Shown here piece by piece: positions 1 to 7,438 of a DNA stretch of 38,216 nt; within the stretch, counting starts at the first letter, position 1, and the number at the start of each line of letters is the position of its first letter. Below the pieces are notes generated by a model. That model ran no database searches. It was not told the DNA's origin and saw only the letters and a list, made by a program, of their open reading frames with translations. Source of the stretch: Planctomicrobium piriforme (GTDB lineage: Bacteria; Planctomycetota; Planctomycetia; Planctomycetales; Planctomycetaceae); NCBI GenBank assembly GCA_945860955.1, contig CAMATH010000082.1, forward strand, positions 1 to 38,216. The letters run 5' to 3'. The position numbers and the translations under genes were made by a program.

Positions 1-263
1 ACATCCCCAGCGGAAACATCCCCGCGACTACCCGAGAAAGGCGCACACCCGGCGACAGAAATCCACGAAATTCATGAAAGCTCTCCGCAAAAGAAACGAC
101 AGCGAGCCTCCGTCGTCGGTGCCAAAGTAAGTGGCATTGGGCGTCAGCCGCCGGGTGTTTGGCGCTTACGGACACACTGTGTGCCATCCACGCAAAAAAC
201 CGGCCGGTTGACGCCCCGCCGCGGCGGGCTCGCCAGTCAACTGAGATGCCCCGACCCGAAGGC
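1..263. other. Intergenic spacer with repeat motifs, no supported gene
   Basis: No convincing gene is visible. One plus-strand frame stays open from the left edge to a stop near 264, but its translation is low-complexity and basic and resembles no family, so it is not called. The octamer TGACGCCC occurs at 209-216 and, reversed, at 139-146. Both sit in GC-rich repeat-like DNA of the kind seen again near 5.7 kb. The right end leads into the blaI promoter. Confidence 0.5.
198..235 (+). repeat. 38-bp GC-rich intergenic repeat, copy A
   Basis: This 38-base stretch recurs in inverted orientation at 5666-5703 with only two mismatches; the last 26 bases are identical. Its core is the palindrome CCCGCCGCGGCGGG. 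The two copies bracket the blaI/blaR/esterase block in opposite orientations. It looks like a dispersed REP-type intergenic element rather than part of a gene. Confidence 0.75.
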
Positions 264-291
264 TTGACTCCCGCGCCAGGTCTGGTAATAT
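264..291 (+). promoter_or_regulatory. Promoter of the blaI-blaR operon
   Basis: TTGACT (264-269) and TAATAT (286-291) are separated by 16 bp, a near-consensus housekeeping sigma promoter. The -10 box lies inside the first operator palindrome, so bound BlaI would block RNA polymerase directly. The expected start of transcription is near 298, leaving a leader of about 45 bases before the ATG at 344. Confidence 0.7.
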
Positions 292-314
292 ATTACCAGT
301 GGTAACCAATTACC
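282..314 (+). promoter_or_regulatory. Tandem BlaI-type operators
   Basis: Two dyad elements of the form GGTAA-N4-TTACC occur in tandem. The first (282-299, CTGGTAATATATTACCAG) is a perfect 18-bp palindrome and the second (301-314) keeps the same arms. Their centres are 17 bp apart, about one and a half helical turns. They overlap the -10 box and start region upstream of a BlaI/MecI-family gene, a family that binds such dyads as dimers to repress its own operon. The role is inferred from position and symmetry. Confidence 0.7.
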
Positions 315-343
315 GGACGGCCGCTGCGGGAGAATGGGATTTC

Positions 344-736
344 ATGGTCGGAAAAAAAGAGCCGTCGCAACTGGGTCGGCGGGAGCGCGAGATTCTGGAC
401 ATTGTCTTTCGTCTGGGGGAAGCCTCGGTCGGAAGTGTTCTCGAACAAATGGCCGATCCTCCCGCGTACGATTCGGTCCGCACGATGCTGCGTCTCTTGG
501 AGAGTAAGGGATTCGTGACGCATCGGCAGGATGGAACGAAGTACCTCTACAAGCCGACGCAATCGTTGAATTCCGCCAGTCGATCCGCGCTCTCTCACCT
601 GATGGCGACGTTCTTTCAGAACTCCCTCGCCGACACCATGGCGGCGGCGCTTGACCTGAAGTCCGATGACCTGAGTGACGACGAGCTTTCCAAACTGCAG
701 GGGCTAATCAACAAAGCGCGACGGGAGGGACGATAA
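344..736 (+). CDS. blaI: BlaI/MecI/CopY-family transcriptional repressor
   Basis: This 130-residue winged-helix repressor of the BlaI/MecI (penicillinase repressor) family would bind the two palindromes just upstream and silence this operon. The N-terminal part (about 8-75) carries the family pattern: LGRREREILDIVFRLGEAS, then VRTMLRLLESKGFVTH as the recognition region, then a wing. The C-terminal helices serve dimerisation. I chose ATG 344, preceded by GGGAG at 328-332; an upstream in-frame GTG at 299 would overlap the operator and has no ribosome site. The gene ends one base before the next ATG, and GGGAGG at 723-728, inside its end, serves the next gene. In the family, cleavage by the partner M56 protease relieves repression. 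Confidence 0.9.
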   Translation: MVGKKEPSQLGRREREILDIVFRLGEASVGSVLEQMADPPAYDSVRTMLRLLESKGFVTHRQDGTKYLYKPTQSLNSASRSALSHLMATFFQNSLADTMAAALDLKSDDLSDDELSKLQGLINKARREGR

Positions 737-3700
737 ATGAACGATCTCATTTCATTAGCTACCGCGATCTTCTCCGTGGTCGAATTCCCCTTGGGGGAAC
801 TGCTCGCCAAGTCGACGATGATCCTGGCATTGGTGGCACTCACGTGCACGTTGCTCGGGCACCGCACGGCGGCTCTGCGGCACCGCGTCTGGCTCTCGGG
901 CCTGGCGGCGGCGCTCGTGCTTCCTCTCGCGGCCGTCTTGCTCCCTCATCACACTTGGCGGGTGTTGCCCGGACGGGCCGATCCCCCCACAGTGACCAGC
1001 GGTAGCGACTCTTCATTGCAACCGCCGGCCGTCGCGGTCGCACCGACTGCGCCCGCTCCGTTGACGACCATCCCTCACTCTCCAACGATTTTCACATCAG
1101 ATCGGGAAGTGGACGGTAACCAGCATTCCGTTGACCAATCCATCGCGGACCAGACGACCGACAACCAGACAGTCGAAAGTCGGGTGACCGGGCAGCCACT
1201 CGAAGAACAACCGCAAATCGCCGCGGTGATTCCGACTCCACTTCCGCTCGAGCCGACAACACCGCTCGCGAAACCGTCGTGGAACTTCGTTCGCGTGTGC
1301 GCGGCGTGCTGGATGGTCGGTACGCTTTTGGGGTGGATTCTGTTCCTCTACGTTGCCATACAACGGGAACAGAAACTCATTCAACTCCCGCAGTTGGTGG
1401 ACAGCGACTGGACCGCTTCCGTCACGGCGGCGGCACGAACACTGGGGCTGAACCAGCCAATCGTCACGCTGGAGTGCGATGTAGAGTGCGTCCCGTCCGT
1501 GGTGGGAATCGTCAGGCCGCGATTGCTGATTCCGCAAAACTGGCGGCTCTGGAGTTTGGCACAACGCCGCTGCATTCTGTTGCACGAATTGGCGCACGTG
1601 AAGCGTCGCGACGTGCTGGCCCAGTTTCTTGGACGGTTGGCGCTGATTGTTTACTGGTTCCATCCGCTCGCTTGGCTGGCCGTGCGGCAAATGCGTGTCG
1701 AACGCGAACTCGCGGCGGATGATTGTGTGCTGCTGTCGGGGCAGATCCCCAGCGACTACGCGGATCAGCTCTTAACAACGTTACGGCTGTACCGACCGGT
1801 CACTCCCGAGATGGGAGTCGCGATGGCGCACTCCTGCCGACTCGACCAACGTGTGTTGGCAATCCTCGATCCCGGGCGTCAACGTGGTCCCGTCAGCCGA
1901 CCGTTGTCGTTGCTTTCTGTCTGTGTTGTCGGCCTCCTCGCCGGCCTGCTGGGAACGACCTCCATCGCCCCCCGACTGGCAATCGCGACGATGCCGGTCG
2001 ATTCCCCCGCTGATTCCAGCTCAGATCAAGCTGTGGAGCCAATCGCCGATCCACCGAAAAAACCGCTCTCTGTCATTTCGGCCATGAATGTCGCAGACCT
2101 GCGGCAGATCGCAGAAGTGAAAACAAACCGGCGGATCTATCGCATGATTCGGGGGCCGAAGAATGGTCAAATGGCTTGGCTCAATGGCGACTACCGCGCC
2201 GAACTGGTCGACGATTCCACCTTCGGAACGATCGGGGAGTTGGCACAGGGGAACGCGCCGACAGACTTCGCGCTCAGTCGCGATGGAAAGAAGATCGCGT
2301 GGACCGAGCGGGACGAGTCGACGTATCACATTGACAACGTCGGTGGCGGTGCTGGCGTGGAAATTGACGTGGGTGACCAGCCGGGGGATGCGGCTTTCAG
2401 CCCGGATGGAAAACTGATCGCGATCGGGAAGACCTATTGGGATCCGAAGGTCGAGGGTGCGGGTTCTTCGGAAATGCGTCTCTATGACCTTGTGGGAAAA
2501 CTGGTGCGCGTATTCGCGGGGTCACAACCGGGAGGCTTGATTCCGGTGTTCAGCCCCAATGGGCGAATTCTCGCAGTGGGAAACCGCAACGCCGGCACCG
2601 ATCTGTTCGACGTGGCGACAGGGAAGCGGTTGCACACGCTCGATAAGAAAATGACCCACGAGATTGCCTTCAGCCCCGATGGGCAGACCCTTGCCGCCAG
2701 TTATGTGGACGGTCGGGTCGTCCTCTGGGACGTCGCGACGGGAAAGAAACGGGAGTCCGCGGCGTCCGGCTGCAAGGAAATGTACTCGCTCGACTGGAGT
2801 CCGGCGGGAGATCTTCTGGTGACGGCGGGACAGGATGGCCCGCTTGTTTTATGGGACACAAAGACTCTCACGCGGTTGCGCGAGCTGGAGGGACCGGTGT
2901 GGGTCAACCAGGTCCGGTTCACGTCGGACGGCACCCGGGTTCTCTGGTCGAGCGCCTCCGATGCGACGGCGCGGAAGGATCTCCAGGTCGCTGTCTGGGC
3001 GATTGCCGACCCTTCACAAACCGACATCTTGAGAATCGACCATCAAACGGTTTCCGAGCCGCCGACCGCACAGACAAAGCCCGTGGCCTTCGATTCGGTG
3101 GAACGTCTCGGAATGAAGTTCATCCCGTTGTCGGCAGGCAGGTATTACAGTGGCTGGGACGGCTCGGACGATTCGCTGCGGCCGACCGAGATCTCCCAGC
3201 ACTTTGAAATCGCGACCCACACCGTGACCCAGGGGGAGTGGACGGCGGTGATGGGCAACAACCCGAGCCACTTCTCACGCGGCGGGAGAGGAAAGGAGAG
3301 CGTCCAGACAATCCTCGACATGGACCTGGAGCAGTTCCCGGTGGAAAACGTGTCGTTTGAAGAGACGCAGAAATTCATCCAGCGGGTGAATGAGAAGGAA
3401 CGCGACTCGGGATATCTCTACCGCCTGCCAACATCCGCGGAATGGGAGTACGCCTGTCGCGACGGGGCGACGACGAGGGACGAATGTTCGTTCCGTTATT
3501 ACACCGACCAACCATCCAACCGGATGACTTCGTTTCAGGCCAATTTTCAGGGCAACCTCAGTGATGAAAGCGGACCGTATCTCGCTCGCCCCGCGAAGGT
3601 CGGTTCCTATGCTCCCAACCAGATCGGGTTGTACGACATGCACGGCAACATTGCCCAATGGTGCGACGACGTCTACCAGAAGGAGCCCCGTCTGTACGTG

Positions 3701-4603
3701 GTGCGCGGCGGCTCATGGAAAGATCTCGCCGGTGTATGCGAGGCGAACAGCTTGAGTGCGTTCGCTCCGGACACCGCGTCGTGGGCGATGGGCTTCCGGC
3801 TCGTGCGTGTCCCGATTGCCAAACCACAAGGGATGGGACTGGGCGTTTTTGAAGCGACCATGTCGGAGAGAAAATGGAACGAATTGGCGTCGTACCCCAA
3901 TCTCACGTCCTTGAGGATTGAACATACGCAACTGAGCGATCCCGAGATCCAAGAACTGTTTCGGCTCAAGAATCTCACCAACCTCACAATTCAAAGCACG
4001 AAGGTGACGGATGCGGGATTCAAGGAACTGGCGAAATTCAAGCAACTCACAGTTCTCAGCGTCCGGATTTCGAAGATAACCGACGCCGGCGTGAAAGAGC
4101 TGACGGCGCTGACGAATCTCACGGAACTTCATTTGGATATCACGGAAGTGACCGATGAGGGACTGGCGGAGTTGGCAGCCTTCCCGAAACTCACCACACT
4201 CGACATCTCGCACACCAAGGTGACCGATGCCGGGCTGAAACACTTGGCGGGGATCAAGGGTCTCACCACACTCATCGCCGACGCCAACCGGATCACCGAC
4301 GCGGGCCTGAAAGATCTCGCAGCGATCAGGAACCTCCGCCAATTGCACCTGAACCATACGCTGGTGACGGACGAAGGGCTCAAGGATCTGGCGAGGCTCC
4401 GCGGGCTGACCACACTCAGTTTGGGAGCGACGAAGGTCACGAATTTGGGAATCCTGGAACTCGAACCGCTGGAGAATCTCACCTTTCTCTCGGTGCGCGA
4501 CACGAAGGTCAACAACGTTGGCGTTCGGGATCTGCAGCGGCTGCTGCCGAATTCCCAGATATTTTTACCGAAGCCAACTCCCATTGTTTTCGGTGAGGAG
4601 TGA
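737..4603 (+). CDS. BlaR1-like M56 peptidase with WD40, SUMF1 and LRR sensor tail
   Basis: This 1288-residue membrane protein is the sensor-protease partner of the adjacent BlaI-like repressor. Membrane segments lie near 22-41, 51-70, 185-208 and 391-412. Between the last two is the M56 zinc peptidase core, with HELAH at 283-287 and a downstream ELAADD at about 324-329. After the fourth segment, where BlaR1 carries a penicillin-binding sensor, this protein has WD40-like beta-propeller repeats (about 460-760, with FSPDG and LWDVATG units), then a SUMF1/formylglycine-enzyme-like domain (about 785-1025, with YDMHGNIAQWC and MGFRLVRV), then nine 24-residue leucine-rich repeats (1053-1268). By BlaR1 topology this tail would face outside the cytoplasm. 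The start directly abuts the blaI stop. The fold calls are strong; the signal sensed is unknown. Confidence 0.88.
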   Translation: MNDLISLATAIFSVVEFPLGELLAKSTMILALVALTCTLLGHRTAALRHRVWLSGLAAALVLPLAAVLLPHHTWRVLPGRADPPTVTSGSDSSLQPPAVAVAPTAPAPLTTIPHSPTIFTSDREVDGNQHSVDQSIADQTTDNQTVESRVTGQPLEEQPQIAAVIPTPLPLEPTTPLAKPSWNFVRVCAACWMVGTLLGWILFLYVAIQREQKLIQLPQLVDSDWTASVTAAARTLGLNQPIVTLECDVECVPSVVGIVRPRLLIPQNWRLWSLAQRRCILLHELAHVKRRDVLAQFLGRLALIVYWFHPLAWLAVRQMRVERELAADDCVLLSGQIPSDYADQLLTTLRLYRPVTPEMGVAMAHSCRLDQRVLAILDPGRQRGPVSRPLSLLSVCVVGLLAGLLGTTSIAPRLAIATMPVDSPADSSSDQAVEPIADPPKKPLSVISAMNVADLRQIAEVKTNRRIYRMIRGPKNGQMAWLNGDYRAELVDDSTFGTIGELAQGNAPTDFALSRDGKKIAWTERDESTYHIDNVGGGAGVEIDVGDQPGDAAFSPDGKLIAIGKTYWDPKVEGAGSSEMRLYDLVGKLVRVFAGSQPGGLIPVFSPNGRILAVGNRNAGTDLFDVATGKRLHTLDKKMTHEIAFSPDGQTLAASYVDGRVVLWDVATGKKRESAASGCKEMYSLDWSPAGDLLVTAGQDGPLVLWDTKTLTRLRELEGPVWVNQVRFTSDGTRVLWSSASDATARKDLQVAVWAIADPSQTDILRIDHQTVSEPPTAQTKPVAFDSVERLGMKFIPLSAGRYYSGWDGSDDSLRPTEISQHFEIATHTVTQGEWTAVMGNNPSHFSRGGRGKESVQTILDMDLEQFPVENVSFEETQKFIQRVNEKERDSGYLYRLPTSAEWEYACRDGATTRDECSFRYYTDQPSNRMTSFQANFQGNLSDESGPYLARPAKVGSYAPNQIGLYDMHGNIAQWCDDVYQKEPRLYVVRGGSWKDLAGVCEANSLSAFAPDTASWAMGFRLVRVPIAKPQGMGLGVFEATMSERKWNELASYPNLTSLRIEHTQLSDPEIQELFRLKNLTNLTIQSTKVTDAGFKELAKFKQLTVLSVRISKITDAGVKELTALTNLTELHLDITEVTDEGLAELAAFPKLTTLDISHTKVTDAGLKHLAGIKGLTTLIADANRITDAGLKDLAAIRNLRQLHLNHTLVTDEGLKDLARLRGLTTLSLGATKVTNLGILELEPLENLTFLSVRDTKVNNVGVRDLQRLLPNSQIFLPKPTPIVFGEE
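3893..4540 (+). repeat. Nine in-frame 72-bp leucine-rich repeat units
   Basis: The 3' end of the blaR1-like gene encodes nine consecutive 24-residue units of the pattern LTxLxLxxTKVTDAGLKxLA. No unit is shorter or longer than 24 residues, so the DNA has a 72-bp period. Units are diverged at base level, so this is an old protein repeat and not a recent tandem duplication. Confidence 0.85.
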
Positions 4604-4703
4604 GCTGGGGGAGCGATCCAGATCGCCTTCTGATTCGAGTGCGAGTTGAACAATTGAAAACGGACGGTGCGAAAATCGGAATTTGCACGGCCGAAGATTC
4701 GAC

Positions 4704-5630
4704 TCAATCCGGCATCAACAGCTTGTCAAACAGAAACGCGTTGCCATTCGCGTATTCTTTGGGCTGTGAAACGCCAGGAATAACCAGATAGCACTCGTGT
4801 CCGCACGCGTCCGACTTTTCTTTCAGCTTCAGACCGTAGGCCGGGTGGTGGATTCCGTGACTGGCGTCGCGTGACGGCAGAGAAGTCTCGGCACTGCAGG
4901 TCATGAACAACGGCGGATCATTGGCATCGACGTGGTTGATCGGGGAGAACTCGACGTAGATCGCCCGGTGTTTTTCATAGTGGGCGAGCGCCTGTTCGAT
5001 GGTCTTTTCTCCGACGGCGAACGCGATCATCCGATGTTGCAGGACGTTTGGTCCCAGCCAGGGCTCGATCACTTTGGGATCAATCGACGTTTGACCGACG
5101 TTGACTGCCGCCGCGCAGACGCGGGTCGACTCGCGCGCCACGGGATCCTTCGCATCCGGATCGGCAAGATCATCGTGCAACAGCAGCCACATGGAAGTGC
5201 AGGCCCCGGCGCTGGGGCCACTCACCGCAACCCGCCGGGGATTTATTCTCCAGTCGGTCGCTTTGGTCCGCAGAAACTGAATGGCCCTGGCGGCGTCGTG
5301 AACCGGAGCGGGGAGTGGATGGTCGGGAGTCAATCGGTAATTGATGGAGGCGATCGAAATCCCCCGATCCAGAAACGGCTGATAGTCGGGGAGTTTCTGA
5401 CGCTTGTCTCCCGTCACCCACCCTCCGCCATGAATGTGTACCAGCAACGGCCGCGGCCCCTCGCCCTTCGCCTGCCAGAAGTCCAGTACATTCCGTTCGT
5501 GCGGCCCATAGGGGATATCGGCAAACGTCGGTTCCGGAAGGGGGGAATCGGCGGGCGCGTTCTGGCCGGCGGCGCATCCGGCCGACAAGCCGACGAATAG
5601 TATCCAGAGGGAAAGGGTCCGAATCGTCAT
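4704..5630 (-). CDS. Lipoprotein alpha/beta-hydrolase (esterase/lipase)
   Basis: A 308-residue alpha/beta-hydrolase of the carboxylesterase/lipase type related to the BD-FAE and hormone-sensitive-lipase groups. A signal peptide ends in a lipobox LSAGC with Cys19 as the lipidation site, so the mature enzyme should be membrane-anchored outside the cytoplasm. HGGGW (67-71) forms the oxyanion hole, and GPSAG (138-142) supplies the nucleophile Ser140. The catalytic Asp and His are expected in the C-terminal third, where DANDPP and HGIHHPAYG are candidates. It probably hydrolyses an ester; the substrate cannot be told. It converges on the blaR-like gene with about 100 bp between them. Confidence 0.85.
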   Translation of the reverse strand: MTIRTLSLWILFVGLSAGCAAGQNAPADSPLPEPTFADIPYGPHERNVLDFWQAKGEGPRPLLVHIHGGGWVTGDKRQKLPDYQPFLDRGISIASINYRLTPDHPLPAPVHDAARAIQFLRTKATDWRINPRRVAVSGPSAGACTSMWLLLHDDLADPDAKDPVARESTRVCAAAVNVGQTSIDPKVIEPWLGPNVLQHRMIAFAVGEKTIEQALAHYEKHRAIYVEFSPINHVDANDPPLFMTCSAETSLPSRDASHGIHHPAYGLKLKEKSDACGHECYLVIPGVSQPKEYANGNAFLFDKLLMPD

Positions 5631-5665
5631 TGCAAAACCTGAGAGAGCGAGGGAACCACTTCACT

Positions 5666-5703
5666 TGGCGAGCCCGCCGCGGCGGGGCGTCAGCCGGCTG
5701 GTT
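5666..5703 (-). repeat. 38-bp GC-rich intergenic repeat, copy B (inverted)
   Basis: Reverse-strand copy of the repeat at 198-235, differing at two positions over 38 bases. It lies in the spacer between the start of the esterase and the end of rpoD, next to a second repeat-like hairpin at 5760-5788. Confidence 0.75.
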
Positions 5704-5753
5704 GCACGACGTCGAACTCAATCATGCGGTAGCGTGGCGTGTTCGACGAGATC

Positions 5754-5778
5754 AAAAAACCAGAGGGCTGACGCCCTC
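5754..5778 (-). terminator. Intrinsic terminator of dnaG-rpoD
   Basis: Read on the minus strand, a perfect 6-bp GC-rich stem (GAGGGC / GCCCTC, loop GTCA) is followed by TGG and then six T residues (5759-5754). It lies 14 bases past the rpoD stop, as expected of a rho-independent terminator. The hairpin belongs to a repeat also present at 31327-31355. Confidence 0.7.
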
Positions 5779-5788
5779 CGTTCGCCTG
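5760..5788 (+). repeat. Dispersed hairpin repeat, copy 1
   Basis: This 29-base element reads CCA, then a 6-bp stem with a TGAC loop, then CGTTCGCCTG. It matches 31327-31355 in the flanks and loop; the stem sequence differs, but pairing is kept through paired changes. Here it is reused as the rpoD terminator. Confidence 0.65.
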
Positions 5789-5791
5789 GGT

Positions 5792-7438
5792 TTACTTTTG
5801 CAAACTGTTCAGGATTTCGAGAAACCCCTTGAGCTGTTTCGCCCGGACCGGGTGCTGCAGTTTGCGGACCGCCTTGGCTTCGATCTGCCTCACCCGTTCC
5901 CGGGTCACATTGAAGATCCGCCCGACTTCTTCCAGTGTGTAGGTGTAGCCGTCCCCCAGTCCGTACCGCAGCTTGATGATCTCGCGTTCCCGATACGTCA
6001 GGGTTTTCAGCACGAAATCGATCTTCTCCTTCAGCATCTCTTGGGCGGCGTTCTGCGACGGATTGTTGTCGGAATCGTCTTCGAGATAATCGCCGAAGTT
6101 GCTGTCTTCCCCCTCTCCCACCGGGCGATCGAGACTCACAGGCTGGCGTGCGATCCGCATCACCCGGCGGGACTCCTCCAGCGGGATCTGGGCGAATTCG
6201 GCCGTCTCTTCCAGCGTCGGTTCCCGGCCATGTTCCTGCTCAAGCAGCTTACTCGCGCGGCGCAGCCGGGTGATCATCTCGACCATATGCACCGGCACGC
6301 GAATCGTCCGCGACTGGTCGGCGATCGCCCGAGTGATCGCCTGCCGGATCCACCACGTCGCGTAGGTCGAGAATTTGTAACCCCGCCGGTATTCGTACTT
6401 CTCGACCGCCCGCATCAACCCGGTGTTTCCCTCCTGGATCAGATCGAGAAAATTCATCCCCCGGTTGCGGTATTTTTTCGCGATCGACACCACCAGCCGC
6501 AGGTTCCCCCCCGAAAGTTCCCGCATCGCCTGCTCATGTTCGGACAGGCGGTCGTGAACCGCAGCCAGACGTCGCCGCAAATTCTCTGGAGACTCCTGGG
6601 CGAGTCGCATCAGATCGGCCAGTTCCCGCTGATGGTTCGCCCGTTGCTCTTTGCCAAACGGTGTGTCGCTGGCGTTCGCGATCAGTCGCTCGACTTCGGT
6701 CATCCGGTCGGAAATCTGCCGCAATGTCGTGATCGCCGGCTGCAGCCGCTGTGTCCGCAGACTGAGTTCTTCGAGCAGCGTCACCATCTTTCGGCGGCGG
6801 GAAATCAGCACCCGGCGAATCGCCTCGCGCTCGCCATCGGTCGTTTCCGGAGCGCATTGACGTTGAAAATCGACGGCGTTCAACTTCCGCATTTCCTGCA
6901 ACGACTTCAGGTTTTGCGGCATCCGCTTGGCGATCTGTTCCTTTTCGAGACCTTCGGTCAGCGCGACTTTGATCGTGCGATCGAACGGAAGCTCTCCCTT
7001 GTGGACGCGATCGAGGATTTCGATCGCCGCCTGCATGATGTAGTCGCTGCTGAGGAGTTCGCGACAATACTGCCGGCGGGTCACCTCGATCTTCTTCGCG
7101 AGCGAGATCTCCTGCGGACGGGTCAGCAGAGGGATCTCTCCCATCTGAGCGAGATAGACTCGCACGGGATCTTCGACGCGGCGCGAACCGTCGAGCGTGG
7201 GAATGTTCTCGACGGCGCGGGGACGGCCGCGAGGCTTCTTTTGCGGGGGGGCGGTGGGATGGTCGGCGTCGACACGGATCTCCAACCCCAACTCCTGGAG
7301 CGAGACCAGCAGGTTGTCGAGCTTTTCGGGATTGACCGCCTCATCGGGGAGATAGTCGTTCACCTGGGCGAAGGTCAGGTATCCCTGCTTCTGTCCCGCT
7401 TCAACCAGGGCCTTCAGTTGTTCATCGAGCTGGTGCAT
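5792..7438 (-). CDS. rpoD: Primary RNA polymerase sigma factor (sigma-70/SigA)
   Basis: A 548-residue primary sigma factor that directs core RNA polymerase to housekeeping promoters. An N-terminal region 1.1 ([13 protein letters not shown]) is followed by region 1.2 ([13 protein letters not shown], about 88-100). Region 2 (about 312-385) carries [20 protein letters not shown] and [10 protein letters not shown], which bind and melt the -10 box. Region 3 follows, and region 4 (about 480-535) ends in the helix-turn-helix with [16 protein letters not shown] for the -35 box. The full 1.1 region marks it as a primary rather than alternative sigma. I chose ATG 7438, which has AGGAG upstream and matches region 1.1; the frame stays open to 7537 inside dnaG. 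It overlaps the dnaG stop by 17 bases, indicating coupled translation. Confidence 0.95.
   Translation of the reverse strand: MHQLDEQLKALVEAGQKQGYLTFAQVNDYLPDEAVNPEKLDNLLVSLQELGLEIRVDADHPTAPPQKKPRGRPRAVENIPTLDGSRRVEDPVRVYLAQMGEIPLLTRPQEISLAKKIEVTRRQYCRELLSSDYIMQAAIEILDRVHKGELPFDRTIKVALTEGLEKEQIAKRMPQNLKSLQEMRKLNAVDFQRQCAPETTDGEREAIRRVLISRRRKMVTLLEELSLRTQRLQPAITTLRQISDRMTEVERLIANASDTPFGKEQRANHQRELADLMRLAQESPENLRRRLAAVHDRLSEHEQAMRELSGGNLRLVVSIAKKYRNRGMNFLDLIQEGNTGLMRAVEKYEYRRGYKFSTYATWWIRQAITRAIADQSRTIRVPVHMVEMITRLRRASKLLEQEHGREPTLEETAEFAQIPLEESRRVMRIARQPVSLDRPVGEGEDSNFGDYLEDDSDNNPSQNAAQEMLKEKIDFVLKTLTYREREIIKLRYGLGDGYTYTLEEVGRIFNVTRERVRQIEAKAVRKLQHPVRAKQLKGFLEILNSLQK

Noticed and set aside
1-263. 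3' end of a gene entering from the left
   Set aside because: One plus-strand frame is open, but the translation crosses the palindromic repeat and has no coding character; it cannot be separated from chance.
299-343. Upstream GTG start for the BlaI repressor
   Set aside because: It would place the start codon on the operator dyad and has no ribosome site, while ATG 344 has GGGAG and matches the family N-terminus.
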